From Streptomyces sp. NBC_00178 (GTDB lineage Bacteria > Actinomycetota > Actinomycetes > Streptomycetales > Streptomycetaceae): 64,000 bases of DNA. The stretch's first letter is position 1. Every line of letters begins with the position of its first letter. Both the position numbers and the translations under genes were made by a program. Of this stretch, positions 45,772 to 54,721 are shown one piece after another. The stretch covers positions 2,356,001 to 2,420,000 of the forward strand of contig NZ_CP108143.1 in the NCBI RefSeq assembly GCF_036206005.1. The letters are read 5' to 3'. The notes beneath the pieces were generated by a model. It saw only the letters and a program-made list of their open reading frames with translations, had not been told where the DNA came from and did not search any database.

Positions 45772-46125
45772 TCAGCCCGCGCTCAGCGTCGACCGGAGCG
45801 TGCCGTCGGGCCCCGCGAGCAGCACGGGTGTGTCCGGACCTCCCAGGTCACGGACGGCGGCCCGGTCGGCGTCCGAGGCGGCACCGGCCTCGGAGACCAC
45901 CGCCGCCGCCTCCAGCGACGTGGCACCACTGGCCACCGCCATCGCGACGGCCGTCTGGAGCGCGCTGAGCTTCAGCGAGTCCAGGGCCACGGTTCCGGCG
46001 GCGTACGTACGCCCGGTCTCGTCCCGGACCGCCGCACCCTCCGGCACTCCGTTGCGGGCGCGGACGCTGCGCGCCAGTGTGACGATCTTGCGGTCCTCGG
46101 GGCCGAGGTCGGTGGTGTCGGTCAT
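45772..46125 (-). CDS. Cytidine-deaminase-fold protein without catalytic residues (117 aa)
   Basis: Length and pattern (RKIVTLARSVRARNG, GRTYAAGTVALDSLKLSALQTAVAMAVASGATSLEAAAVVSE) follow small cytidine deaminases. However, the active-site C-A-E is replaced by S-A-L (KLSALQTAV) and the PCxxC zinc motif is absent. The protein is thus unlikely to deaminate cytidine by the normal mechanism. Databases often annotate this actinobacterial family as cytidine deaminase because of its fold. The start ATG 46125 follows TATGCT (rc of 46132-46137) by six bases, a leaderless signature. It is probably co-transcribed with era. Confidence 0.78.
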   Translation of the reverse strand: MTDTTDLGPEDRKIVTLARSVRARNGVPEGAAVRDETGRTYAAGTVALDSLKLSALQTAVAMAVASGATSLEAAAVVSEAGAASDADRAAVRDLGGPDTPVLLAGPDGTLRSTLSAG

Positions 46126-46448
46126 GTGCCGAGCATACGGAGCGGGCGCACGCCCTCTCGGCGACGGGGTGCGTTCACCCCGCTGCCGGACACATCGAGC
46201 CGCGTCTGCCCTCTGGCGAGTCCGGCCACAGCGGTCGGGCCCGCGTGCCGGTGCCGGGCAGCGGGGTGTGCGGGACGGACACCAGGTCCGTGCGGGGTGG
46301 GCAGCCGCAGTCGGGGCCCGGCGGGGACGCGGCTCCCGCTGGGCTTCACCGCCGGCACGGCGGCGGGCGGTGCTCACCGGCGCGCGGGGACGGCCGAAGC
46401 CCGACGGACCCCGTACCCCGTACCCCGTGCGCCATTCCGCCGTAGGGC
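46126..46448. other. 323-base gap between mmcQ and the CDA-like gene
   Basis: No gene is supported. It holds the CDA-like promoter at the left end. On the right are a 7-bp tandem repeat CCCCGTA/G x3 (46409-46429) and the palindrome CCGTAGG-g-CCTACGG (46440-46454) that overlaps the mmcQ stop codon. Confidence 0.55.
46409..46429 (+). repeat. 7-bp tandem repeat (CCCCGTA, 3 copies)
   Basis: Three head-to-tail copies, the last ending in G instead of A, lie in a non-coding gap. This is probably a slippage-prone microsatellite. Confidence 0.7.
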
Positions 46449-46802
46449 CTACGGCCGGTCCAGGCGCAGCCGTTCCGCTTTCGGCAGGCCGGCCACCACG
46501 AGGTCGTAGCTGTCCTCGACGAGCTCCCGCACCATCCGGTCCGGGAGCTCGGAGACCGTCACCGTGTTCCAGTGCCGCTTGTTCAGGTGCCAGCCGGGGA
46601 CGATCGCGGCGTGCTCCTTGCGGAGCCGCAGAGCCTCGTCCGGATCGCACTTGAGACTCACCTGCAGCGGCGAGGAGTCCAGCACGCTCAGGGCGAACAT
46701 CTTTCCCAGGACCTTGAAGACGGAGGCGTCCGGGCCGAACGGGAACTCCTCCACGCTCGCGTTGAACTCCAGGCAGAATCCGCGCAGTTCCTGGGGCGTC
46801 AT
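46449..46802 (-). CDS. MmcQ/YjbR family protein (117 aa)
   Basis: This compact CyaY-like-fold protein has FCLEFNASVEEFPFGPDASVFKVLGKMFAL, VSLKCDPDEALRLRKEH and a C-terminal HWNTVTVSELPDRMVRELVEDSYDLVVAGLPK. It corresponds to the MmcQ/YjbR DNA-binding-like family; the biological role is unknown. The ATG at 46802 overlaps the stop of the CNNM/CorC gene by four bases, so it is translationally coupled as the last gene of phoH-ybeY-CNNM-mmcQ. Confidence 0.88.
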   Translation of the reverse strand: MTPQELRGFCLEFNASVEEFPFGPDASVFKVLGKMFALSVLDSSPLQVSLKCDPDEALRLRKEHAAIVPGWHLNKRHWNTVTVSELPDRMVRELVEDSYDLVVAGLPKAERLRLDRP

Positions 46803-48082
46803 GCCGTCTCGCTTCCCTCCGGCTCCACCAGCACCGTGACGATCTTGTTCCTGCGGCCCGCCGGGGACTCCGCCGTGAGGCGGAGCTTCCGTCCGTCGGG
46901 GAGGTCGACGATCGAGGAGGCCCCGGAGATCGGCACCCGCCCGAGCGCCTTCGCCAGCAGACCGCCGACCGTCTCGACGTCCTCGTCGTCGTACGCGTCG
47001 AGGCCGAAGAGCTCCCCGAGGTCACCGATGTCGAGCCGGGCGGTCACCCGGAAGCAGCCGTTCTCCAGCTCCTGGACCGGCGGGAGTTCGCGGTCGTACT
47101 CGTCGGTGATCTCGCCGACGATCTCCTCCAGGATGTCCTCGATGGTGACGATGCCGGCCGTGCCGCCGTACTCGTCGATGACCACGGCGACGTGGCTGCG
47201 GTCCTGCTGCATCTCGCGCAGGAGGTCACCGGCGTTCTTCGTGTCGGGGACGAACGCGGCGGGGCGCATGGCCGTGGAGACCAGGTCCGACTCCGCCTCC
47301 CGGTTGATGTGCGTCTTGCGGACCAGGTCCTTCAGGTAGACGATGCCGACGATGTCGTCCTCGTTCTCCCCGGTGACCGGGATGCGCGAGAAGCCGGAGC
47401 GCAGCGCGAGGGTGAGCGCCTGCCGGACCGTCTTGTACCGCTCGATGATGACGAGGTCGGTGCGGGGCACCATCACCTCGCGCACGAGGGTGTCCCCGAG
47501 CTCGAAGACCGAGTGCACCATGCGGCGTTCGTCGTCCTCGATGAGCGACTCCTGCTCGGCGAGGTCGACCATGGCGCGCAGTTCGGCCTCGCTGGCGAAG
47601 GGACCCTTGCGGAAGCCCTTGCCCGGGGTCAGCGCGTTGCCCAGGAGGATCAGCAGCTGCGGGATCGGCCCCATGATCCTGGCCAGGGGCAGCAGCGCGT
47701 AGGCCGCTGCCGTCGCGGTGTTCAGCGGGTGCTGACGGCCGATGGTGCGCGGCGAGACCCCGATGGCGACGTAGCTGACGAGGACCATGATCCCCACCGC
47801 GAGGGCCAGCGCCTGCCAGGTCTCGCCGAGTTCCTGGAGGCAGGCGTAGGTGACGAGCACCCCCGCCGAGGTCTCGCAGGCGACGCGCACGAGCAGCGCC
47901 ACGTTGAGGTAGCGGGTGGGGTCGGCGGCGACCTGCGCGAGTTTGGCGCTGCCGCGCCGCCCTGCGCGCTCGGCCTCGGCCGCCCGGAAGCTGGACGTGC
48001 GCGCGATGCCGGCCTCGGCACACGCGGCGAGCCACCCGACGACGACCAGCAGGACCGCGCCCGCGACGAGGGGGAAGCTCAC
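46799..48082 (-). CDS. CNNM/CorC-type membrane protein (hemolysin family, 427 aa)
   Basis: The N-terminal DUF21 transmembrane domain has about four helices (1-150), followed by a CBS pair (about 200-325: [44 protein letters not shown]) and a C-terminal CorC_HlyC domain. Relatives transport or sense Mg2+/Co2+; the historic name hemolysin is not functional evidence. GTG 48082 overlaps the ybeY stop (four bases). Membrane protein in the phoH-ybeY operon, a widely conserved arrangement. Confidence 0.92.
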   Translation of the reverse strand: MSFPLVAGAVLLVVVGWLAACAEAGIARTSSFRAAEAERAGRRGSAKLAQVAADPTRYLNVALLVRVACETSAGVLVTYACLQELGETWQALALAVGIMVLVSYVAIGVSPRTIGRQHPLNTATAAAYALLPLARIMGPIPQLLILLGNALTPGKGFRKGPFASEAELRAMVDLAEQESLIEDDERRMVHSVFELGDTLVREVMVPRTDLVIIERYKTVRQALTLALRSGFSRIPVTGENEDDIVGIVYLKDLVRKTHINREAESDLVSTAMRPAAFVPDTKNAGDLLREMQQDRSHVAVVIDEYGGTAGIVTIEDILEEIVGEITDEYDRELPPVQELENGCFRVTARLDIGDLGELFGLDAYDDEDVETVGGLLAKALGRVPISGASSIVDLPDGRKLRLTAESPAGRRNKIVTVLVEPEGSETA

Positions 48083-48576
48083 GAGACGGTGGGGGCGGGG
48101 GACGGGCCGGTCAGGCCGCGCTCGCCGCGCCAGCCGTCGACGATCGCCGCCTGGAGGCCGAACATCTCGGCCTTCTCGTCCGGCTCCTCGTGGTCGTACC
48201 CGAGGAGGTGCAGCACCCCGTGGACGGTCAGCAGTTGCAGCTCCTCGTCCATCGAGTGCTGCGTCTCGGCGTCCTCACCCTGCTTCTTGGCGACCTCCGG
48301 GCACAGCACGATGTCGCCGAGGAGCCCCTGCGGGGGCTCCTCGTCGTCCTTGGCCGGCGGGCGGAGTTCGTCCATCGGGAAGGACATGACATCCGTAGGG
48401 CCCGGGAGGTCCATCCACTGGATGTGGAGCTGCTCCATGGCGGCGGTGTCCACCACGATCACCGAGAGTTCGGACAGCGGATGGATCCGCATCCGGGCGA
48501 GGGCGTAGCGGGCGATGTCGAGGATCGCCTGCTCGTCGACCTCGGTTCCGGACTCGTTGTTGACGTCGATCGACAT
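48079..48576 (-). CDS. ybeY: Endoribonuclease YbeY, rRNA maturation (165 aa)
   Basis: This zinc-dependent RNase acts in 16S rRNA 3'-end maturation and ribosome quality control. The zinc motif H-x3-H-x5-H is [15 protein letters not shown]. The upstream [19 protein letters not shown] is the second conserved block. It lies 12 bases after phoH and overlaps the CNNM gene, a classic phoH-ybeY-corC-like-era order. Confidence 0.96.
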   Translation of the reverse strand: MSIDVNNESGTEVDEQAILDIARYALARMRIHPLSELSVIVVDTAAMEQLHIQWMDLPGPTDVMSFPMDELRPPAKDDEEPPQGLLGDIVLCPEVAKKQGEDAETQHSMDEELQLLTVHGVLHLLGYDHEEPDEKAEMFGLQAAIVDGWRGERGLTGPSPAPTVS

Positions 48577-48588
48577 GGTGCGCTGCGA

Positions 48589-49611
48589 CTACTTCCCGTT
48601 GCGGCCGGTACGGCCCTCTGCGTTGTCGTACTTCTCGTACGCGTCGACGATACGGCCGACGAGCTTGTGCCGGACGACATCCTGCGAGGTGAGCCTGGAG
48701 AAGTGCACGTCCTCCACGCCGTCCAGGATCTCCTGAACCTGACGCAGACCGCTCTTGGTGCCGCTCGGCAGGTCGACCTGGGTGACGTCACCGGTGATGA
48801 CGATCTTCGAGTCGAACCCGAGCCTGGTGAGGAACATCTTCATCTGCTCGGCGCTGGTGTTCTGCGCCTCGTCGAGGATGATGAACGCGTCGTTCAGCGT
48901 GCGGCCCCGCATGTAGGCCAGCGGCGCGACCTCGATCGTGCCCGCGGCCATCAGCCGGGGGATCGAGTCGGGGTCGAGCATGTCGTGCAGGGCGTCGTAG
49001 AGCGGACGCAGGTACGGGTCGATCTTGTCGAAGAGGGTGCCGGGCAGGAAGCCGAGCCGCTCCCCCGCCTCGACGGCGGGCCTGGTCAGGATGATCCGGC
49101 TGACCTGCTTGGACTGCAGGGCCTGGACCGCCTTGGCCATGGCGAGGTAGGTCTTGCCGGTGCCGGCGGGGCCGATGCCGAAGACGATGGTGTGCTTGTC
49201 GATCGCGTCGACGTACCGCTTCTGGTTCAGCGTCTTGGGACGGATCGTGCGCCCGCGGTTGGAGAGGATGTTCTGGGTGAGCACCTCCGCGGGGGTCTCG
49301 GCGCCGTCCCCTTCGCCGTTCCCGCTCGCCCTGAGCATGGCGATCGAGCGTTCCACAGCGTCCTCCGTCATCGGCTGCCCGGTGCGCAGCACCAGCACCA
49401 TCTCGTCGAAAAGGCGCTGGATCAGCGCGACGTCCGCCGCGCCTCCAGTCGCACTGATCTCGTTGCCCCGGACATGGATGTCGACGGCCGGGAACGCCGT
49501 TTCGATCACGCGCAGCAGCGAATCGCCCGACCCCAGGAGCATCACCATGGGGTGTGCGGCCGGAATGCTGATCCGGGCCGTCGCCTGCGGCTGTGTAGGT
49601 GACTGCGTCAT
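48589..49611 (-). CDS. phoH: PhoH family ATPase (340 aa)
   Basis: This P-loop protein has Walker A GPAGTGKTYLA, LTRPAVEAGERLGFLPG and Walker B AFIILDEAQNTSAEQMKMFLTR, followed by VITGDVTQVDLP. PhoH proteins are predicted RNA helicase/ATPases connected to phosphate stress or RNA processing; with ybeY next to it, an RNA role is likely. The N-terminal about 90 residues carry a KH-like segment (DSLLRVIETAFPAVDIHVRGNEI). ATG 49611 is preferred over in-frame starts to 49704, with GAGGG upstream. Confidence 0.94.
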   Translation of the reverse strand: MTQSPTQPQATARISIPAAHPMVMLLGSGDSLLRVIETAFPAVDIHVRGNEISATGGAADVALIQRLFDEMVLVLRTGQPMTEDAVERSIAMLRASGNGEGDGAETPAEVLTQNILSNRGRTIRPKTLNQKRYVDAIDKHTIVFGIGPAGTGKTYLAMAKAVQALQSKQVSRIILTRPAVEAGERLGFLPGTLFDKIDPYLRPLYDALHDMLDPDSIPRLMAAGTIEVAPLAYMRGRTLNDAFIILDEAQNTSAEQMKMFLTRLGFDSKIVITGDVTQVDLPSGTKSGLRQVQEILDGVEDVHFSRLTSQDVVRHKLVGRIVDAYEKYDNAEGRTGRNGK

Positions 49612-49737
49612 GGGCCGGCCCTCGGGCCTGCGCATACCTCCCGTTGCAGGGCCGTCGCTGCTCGACGGCCTCTGGAGTACCAGCGTACGACTCCGCACCG
49701 ACAACGCAGAGGGATTTACCGCGTGATCATCCGTCCT

Positions 49738-50841
49738 TCACTGACGGAAGCCGATGGTCGGAACGGCCCGGCGCAGCGGCCACGCCCTGCTGGTCGCGGG
49801 CAGCAGCTCCTCCAGGAAGGCGTAGCGCTCCAGGGCGGCCGGGTCCTGCTCGGCGAAGGTGCGCACCTGCTGCCACCAGGCGCCGACCTCGGCCCATCCG
49901 GGGGCCGAGAGGGACCCGCCGAACTCCTGCACCGAGAGGGCCGCCGTCAGTCCGGCGAAGGCGAGGCGGTCGGCGAGCGGCCATCCCGCGAGGGTCCCGG
50001 TGACGAAGCCGGCGACGAAGACGTCGCCGGCCCCCGTGGGGTCGAGCGCCTCGACGTCGATGGCGGGCACCGAGGCGGCCGCCCCGGTCGCCCCGTCCAC
50101 CGCGTAGGCGCCGTCGGCACCCAGGGTGACCACGGCGAGGGGGACCCGTTCGGCCAGGGCGTGGGCGGCGGCGCGCGGGCAGTCGGTGCGCGTGTAGCGC
50201 ATCGCCTCCTCGGCGTTGGGGAGGAAGGCCAGGCAGTGGCCCAGGTCGGGCAGCGCGTCCAGGTCCCAGCGGCCGGACTCGTCCCAGCCGACGTCGGCGA
50301 AGAGCGTGGCGCCGTTACGGGCCGCTTCGGCCACCCAGGGCTCGCTGCGGCCGGGCGTGAGCGAGGCGATGGCGGCGCGGGCGCGCGGCGGACAGGACGG
50401 CAGTGTGCGGCCGGGCACCGCCGACGGGCCGGGGTCCGGAGCCTCGTGGCCGTGCGAGACCATCGTGCGTTCGCCCTCGTAGGCCATGGAGACGGTGACG
50501 GGCGAGTGCCAGCCGGGGACCGTGCGGGACATGGACAGGTCGATGTGCTCACCCTGTTCGAGGGCGTCCCAGCAGTACTCGCCGTAGTGGTCGTCGCCGA
50601 ACGCGGCGGCCAGGGAGGTGCGCAGGCCCAGCCGGGCGAGGGCGGTGGCCATGTTGGCGACGCCACCCGGGCTGGATCCCATCCCCCGCGCCCAGGACTC
50701 GGTCCCGCGTACCGGAGCGCTGTCCAGGCCGGTGAAGATGATGTCCAGGAAGACCGGACCGGTCAGGAAGACGTCGCAGGCGGGGTCCTGGGGGGCGCGC
50801 AGCCCGAGCAGCGGGTCGATGCCTGGATTACCTGTACTCAC
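49738..50841 (-). CDS. PfkB-family carbohydrate kinase (367 aa)
   Basis: This is a ribokinase-fold kinase. The N-terminal glycine motif MGSSPGGVANMATALARLGLRTSLAAAFGDD binds sugar, and the C-terminal DPTGAGDVFVAGFVTG contains the catalytic Asp and anion hole. The sugar substrate cannot be assigned. GTG 50841 is supported by GGGAG six bases upstream. It stands alone before a long intergenic region. Confidence 0.9.
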   Translation of the reverse strand: MSTGNPGIDPLLGLRAPQDPACDVFLTGPVFLDIIFTGLDSAPVRGTESWARGMGSSPGGVANMATALARLGLRTSLAAAFGDDHYGEYCWDALEQGEHIDLSMSRTVPGWHSPVTVSMAYEGERTMVSHGHEAPDPGPSAVPGRTLPSCPPRARAAIASLTPGRSEPWVAEAARNGATLFADVGWDESGRWDLDALPDLGHCLAFLPNAEEAMRYTRTDCPRAAAHALAERVPLAVVTLGADGAYAVDGATGAAASVPAIDVEALDPTGAGDVFVAGFVTGTLAGWPLADRLAFAGLTAALSVQEFGGSLSAPGWAEVGAWWQQVRTFAEQDPAALERYAFLEELLPATSRAWPLRRAVPTIGFRQ

Positions 50842-50950
50842 CTTGCGCTCCCGGCCGTGGCGGATCTGATCAGTGCGAGATCCGGCCAGTCTGCCGGATC
50901 GGCAGCGCCGTCCGGAGCGCACGCGCCGGTCCCCGCGCACTCGTCCCCAC

Positions 50951-50994
50951 CTGCATAAACATGCGCTGTTACCCGGCCTTGCGCTGCATAAACA
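50951..50994 (+). repeat. 11-bp direct repeat CTGCATAAACA, period 33
   Basis: Exact copies lie at 50951-50961 and 50984-50994. The 33-bp distance is about three helix turns, so two protein dimers could bind the same face. Confidence 0.6.
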
Positions 50995-50998
50995 CAAG

Positions 50999-51014
50999 AG
51001 TGACCCAGATCACA
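50999..51014 (+). promoter_or_regulatory. Crp-like palindrome upstream of the MFS gene
   Basis: AGTGA-CCCAGA-TCACA matches TGTGA-N6-TCACA at nine of ten positions. It lies 207 bases before the MFS start codon and just after the second CTGCATAAACA repeat. Confidence 0.4.
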
Positions 51015-51094
51015 TCGAGCCGACTTTCCGTCGCCAGTGCGTGCTTGATACAAATTGGCCCGCGAGCACCGTTCGGGACAGTTGACGACGAGTG

Positions 51095-51200
51095 CCTCCT
51101 CTCCCGCTTTCCCCCGCTATTTCTCGCTTTACCCTCCCCTGCCTTCCTGCGCCTCACCCTCCCCCGCTCCACCCTCCCCTGCCTTCCCCTGCCCTCTTCG
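51095..51200 (+). repeat. Pyrimidine-rich tract with 17-bp direct repeat
   Basis: Over about 100 bases the + strand is dominated by C and T. ACCCTCCCCTGCCTTCC occurs exactly at 51131-51147 and 51171-51187 (period 40), with a partial third copy between. It ends about 20 bases before the start codon of the MFS gene. Confidence 0.75.
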
Positions 51201-51220
51201 GCATGTCTCCAGGAACGCCC

Positions 51221-52570
51221 ATGTCCTCGCGCCCTCGCGCCGCGTGGCCCTTGGTGGCCGTGTTCACCGCCGGTTACCTCGCCGCCTATCTGCTCCCGAC
51301 CATCGTCGGCCGCCTCAGCAGCTCTCTGGGGCTGAGCCAGGCCCAGTCCGGCCTGGTCGGCAGCGCCCTTCTGCTCAGCTCCGCCTCCGCGGGCTTCACG
51401 CTGGCCGGTCGCGTCGAGAGGTACGGCTCGCGCAGACCGGCACGTGCCGGTCTGGTCCTCGCGGGCCTCGGCTACGGCTGCGCGGCGCTGACCACCTCGG
51501 TGCCCCTGGTCGTGCTCGGTGCGGTGATCGGCGGATTCGGCTCCGGCACGGCGACCGCCGTGGCCGCCTCGGGCATCGCGGCGCAGAACGACCCGCACCG
51601 GACGTCGTCGCTCGGGCTGCTCAGCGTCTCGGCGACGGCGGGCGCCCTCTACCTGACGATCCCTCACCTCGGTGGCGGCCACCGGCTGCCGTTCGCGTCG
51701 ATCGCCCTGGCCGCCCTGCTCGTCTGGCCCGCCACGTCACGGCTGGGCGGTTCCGTGCCCGCGGGTGCGGCCTCCCCCGTCCAGGGGCGGCTGCCGCACC
51801 GCCGCTCCGGCCTGGTCCTGGCGGGCGGGATGCTCGTGTGGTCCATGGCGCAGAACGCCCTCTGGGGCGTCAGCAGCCGTATCGGCATCGGTCAGGCGGG
51901 GCTCTCCGAGGTGACCGTCGGCGCCGTGTTCGCCGCCGCGCTCGGCGCGGGTCTGCTCGGCGTCATGGGGGCCGGCGTGCTGGGCGCCCGGCTCGGGCGG
52001 GCGGTGCCGATCGGCCTCGGGACGATGATCATCGCGTGCAGCATCGTGCTCAGTTCGTCGGCCGACGACCTCGGGTCCTTCGCGACCGGCGAGGTCGTGT
52101 GGAACACCTTCTACCCGGTGGTCCTGTCCTACCTCATCGGTCTGGCCGCCTCGCTGGACGTGCGCGGCCGCTGGGCGGTCCTCGCCGGCTCCGCGTCGTC
52201 CGTGGGCGTGGCCTGCGGCCCGGTCCTGGGCAGCGTGCTCTCCCAGCAGGCGGGCTACGCCGTGATGGGCCTGATCCTGGGCGCGGCCACCCTGCTGGTC
52301 GCCGCCCCGGTCACCGCCGTCGCACTGCACACCGGCGGACGCCCGCTGGTGCCCGGTTCGGTCCGCCGCAGGGGCGGCGCGCCCGCCGCGCTCCTCGCCG
52401 CCACGACGGGCAGCCTGCCCGGCGCCGTACCCAAGCTGGGTGCGCCGGAGCAGGCCGTCACGGAGATCAGCGTCCCCGGCCTCCGGCGGAGGCGGCTGGT
52501 CCGCAGCGCGATCCGGACCGCCGGCCCCGCCGGTCAGTCGAACGCGTACGCCTCGACCTCGGAGAGGTAG
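51221..52570 (+). CDS. MFS transporter (449 aa)
   Basis: This is a 12-TMS-type major facilitator: AGYLAAYLLPTIVGRLSSSLGLSQAQSGLVGSALLL for TM1-2, LAGRVERYGSRRPARAGLVLAGLG for the loop 2-3 motif, and a second half starting with LVLAGGMLVWSMAQNALWGVSSRIG. The substrate is unknown. ATG 51221 with AGGAA seven bases upstream is preferred; ATG 51203 is an alternative. The last 37 bases overlap the 3' end of the convergent deaminase gene. The upstream region is unusually repetitive. Confidence 0.85.
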   Translation: MSSRPRAAWPLVAVFTAGYLAAYLLPTIVGRLSSSLGLSQAQSGLVGSALLLSSASAGFTLAGRVERYGSRRPARAGLVLAGLGYGCAALTTSVPLVVLGAVIGGFGSGTATAVAASGIAAQNDPHRTSSLGLLSVSATAGALYLTIPHLGGGHRLPFASIALAALLVWPATSRLGGSVPAGAASPVQGRLPHRRSGLVLAGGMLVWSMAQNALWGVSSRIGIGQAGLSEVTVGAVFAAALGAGLLGVMGAGVLGARLGRAVPIGLGTMIIACSIVLSSSADDLGSFATGEVVWNTFYPVVLSYLIGLAASLDVRGRWAVLAGSASSVGVACGPVLGSVLSQQAGYAVMGLILGAATLLVAAPVTAVALHTGGRPLVPGSVRRRGGAPAALLAATTGSLPGAVPKLGAPEQAVTEISVPGLRRRRLVRSAIRTAGPAGQSNAYASTSER

Positions 52571-53526
52571 CGCGCCCTGCGCTCCTCGTCGTGGTCGAGG
52601 AAGGCCGCCTCGAAGGAGTTGCGGGCCAGGGTGCGCAACTGCTCCCGGTCCAGGCCGAGTGCCTCGTGCACGGCGTGGAAGGTGTCCCCGACGTAACCGC
52701 CGAAGTAGGCGGGGTCGTCGGAGTTCACCGTGCAGAGCAGTCCGGCGGCCATCATGGCCGGCAGCGGGTGCTCCTCCAGTACGTCGACGGCGCGCAGCCG
52801 CACGTTGGACAGCGGGCAGAGCGTGAGCGGCACCCGGTCGGCGACGAGCCGCTTCACCAGGTCCGGGTCCTCCATCGCGCGCAGTCCGTGGTCGACGCGC
52901 TCGACGCCCAGGACGTCCAGGGCCTCACGGATGTAGGCGGGCGGGCCCTCCTCCCCGGCGTGTGCGACCTTGCGCAGCCCGAGGGCCCCGGCCGCCTCGT
53001 ACACCTCGCGGAACTTCGACGGCGGGTGGCCGACCTCGGCGGAGTCGAGGCCGACGGCGCTGACGCGGTGGAGGTACGGCTTCGCGGCCTCCAGGGTTTC
53101 CAGCGCCGACGCGGCGGACCTGTCACGAAGGAAGCACATGATCAGCTGCGTGGAGATGCCGTGCTTCTCCTCGCTCTCGTCCAGCGCCCGCCCGAGCCCC
53201 TCGATGACGGTCCCGATCGGCACGCCCCGGTCGGTGTGGGCCTGCGGGTCGAAGAAGATCTCCGCGTGCCGGACGCCCTGCGCCGCGGCGCGGGCGAGGT
53301 AGGCGTCGGCCAGTTCGGCGAAGTCGTCCTCGGTGCGCAGGACCGCCATCAGCGCGTAGTAGAGGTCGAGGAAGGTCTGCAGGTCGTCGAAGAGGTAGGC
53401 ACGGCGGAGCTCTTCGGTGTCCGCGTAGGGGAGGCCGACGCCGTTGCGGGCCGCGAGCGCGAAGGCCAGCTCGGGTTCGAGGGTCCCCTCGATGTGGAGG
53501 TGGAGCTCTGCTTTGGGGAGGTGCAC
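52534..53526 (-). CDS. add: Adenosine-deaminase-family protein, adenine-deaminase type (330 aa)
   Basis: This amidohydrolase-fold purine deaminase has ELHLHIEGTLEPELAF (metal HxH), HAGEE (catalytic Glu), VDHGLRAMED, LCPLSNVRL and NSDDPAYFGGY. The IEGTLEPE and SDDPAYFGGY variants are those of adenine deaminases such as yeast Aah1, whereas true adenosine deaminases usually have LDGSL and a different late segment. The enzyme may therefore convert adenine to hypoxanthine. GTG 53526 is the start; rnz ends ten bases upstream on the same strand. Confidence 0.88.
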   Translation of the reverse strand: MHLPKAELHLHIEGTLEPELAFALAARNGVGLPYADTEELRRAYLFDDLQTFLDLYYALMAVLRTEDDFAELADAYLARAAAQGVRHAEIFFDPQAHTDRGVPIGTVIEGLGRALDESEEKHGISTQLIMCFLRDRSAASALETLEAAKPYLHRVSAVGLDSAEVGHPPSKFREVYEAAGALGLRKVAHAGEEGPPAYIREALDVLGVERVDHGLRAMEDPDLVKRLVADRVPLTLCPLSNVRLRAVDVLEEHPLPAMMAAGLLCTVNSDDPAYFGGYVGDTFHAVHEALGLDREQLRTLARNSFEAAFLDHDEERRARYLSEVEAYAFD

Positions 53527-53536
53527 GGTGATCTCG

Positions 53537-54445
53537 TTACTGGTGGCGGGTGGGTACGGGGACCCTGATCAGGTCCTGGGCGATGGTCAGTCCGCCTTCG
53601 AAGCCGGCTGCCCTGGCCTGTTGCTCGAAGACGTCGGGGTCGCTGTAGCGCTGGGAGAAGTGCGTCAGCACGAGGTGCCGTACGCCCGACTCCCTCGCCA
53701 CGCGCGCCGCCTGCCCCGCGGTGAGGTGACCGTGGTCGGCGGCGAGCCGGCCGTCCTCGTCGAGGAAGGTCGACTCGATGACCAGCATGTCGCATTCCTC
53801 CGCGAGCGCGAACGCACCGTCGCAGAGCCGCGTGTCCATCACGAAGGCGAAGCGCTGGCCGCGCCGCTCCTCCGAGACCTCCTCCAGAGTGACGCCGCGC
53901 AGGACGCCGTCCCGCTGGATGCGTCCCACGTCGGGGCCCGCGATGCCGTGCTCCGCCAGCTTCCCGGGGAGCATGCGCCGCCGGTCGGGTTCGGTGAGGC
54001 GGTACCCGAAGGACTCGACCGGATGCGAGAGCCGGCGGCTGTCGAGGGTGTACGCCGCCGTGGTGGCGAGGATCCCGTCGGCGGCCACCGGGACCTCCGT
54101 CAGCTCGACGGACTCGCGGTAGGCGGTCGAGTACCGCAACCGGTCGAAGAAGTGCTGTCCGCTCGCCGGGAAGTGCGCGGTGACCGGGTGGGGGACCTGG
54201 TCGAGGTTGATCCGCTGGATCACACCGGCGAGGCCCAGCGCGTGGTCGCCGTGGAAGTGGGTGACGCAGATCCGGTCGATGTCGTGCGCGGCGACGCCCG
54301 CCCGCAGCATCTGCCGCTGCGTCCCCTCCCCGGGGTCGAAGAGGATGCCCTCGCCGTCCCACCGCAGCAGGTAACCGTTGTGGTTGCGGTGGCGGGTGGG
54401 GACCTGGCTGGCGGTCCCGAGGACCACGAGTTCTCTTACGGACAC
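53537..54445 (-). CDS. rnz: Ribonuclease Z, tRNA 3'-endonuclease (302 aa)
   Basis: This metallo-beta-lactamase-fold nuclease trims tRNA 3' trailers. The zinc motif is [15 protein letters not shown], the further ligands lie in [13 protein letters not shown] and the late [11 protein letters not shown], and [25 protein letters not shown] is the usual start. GTG 54445 is chosen because GGAAG lies six bases upstream; an in-frame extension to 54637 is Pro/Arg-rich and unlike the family. It is followed after ten bases by add, an apparent two-gene unit. Confidence 0.94.
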   Translation of the reverse strand: MSVRELVVLGTASQVPTRHRNHNGYLLRWDGEGILFDPGEGTQRQMLRAGVAAHDIDRICVTHFHGDHALGLAGVIQRINLDQVPHPVTAHFPASGQHFFDRLRYSTAYRESVELTEVPVAADGILATTAAYTLDSRRLSHPVESFGYRLTEPDRRRMLPGKLAEHGIAGPDVGRIQRDGVLRGVTLEEVSEERRGQRFAFVMDTRLCDGAFALAEECDMLVIESTFLDEDGRLAADHGHLTAGQAARVARESGVRHLVLTHFSQRYSDPDVFEQQARAAGFEGGLTIAQDLIRVPVPTRHQ

Positions 54446-54721
54446 GGTCGCTTCCGGGGTCGTTCGTCGGATCGGGGCGGACCGGGCGCCGGGGCCCCTG
54501 CCGTGCGCCCCGCGGGGCATCAGCGGGCCGGTGGCGGCCCGGGGCGGTACCTTCGGGGGCCCGCGAGCGGTCCCGTCACCGTGGTGGATCAGTACGGCGT
54601 CGCATGCGGTGCACCCCACCGCGGGGGGACGTCGCACAGCGGACGCCTCCGGGGCTCCGCGACGACGTCGCGAGGTGCCGCGGCCGTCGTCGCGCGCCCG
54701 CCGGGGATCACGTGACGGTTC

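Larger units (their letters stand above)
50842..51220. other. 379-base regulatory region before the MFS gene
   Basis: No gene is supported. It holds a paired CTGCATAAACA repeat, a Crp-like site and a long pyrimidine-rich tract with a 17-base exact direct repeat (all listed separately). Confidence 0.6.

Noticed and set aside
53444..54715. A 423-codon plus-strand frame antisense to rnz and add
   Set aside because: Antisense to two conserved enzymes, with no domain or RBS.
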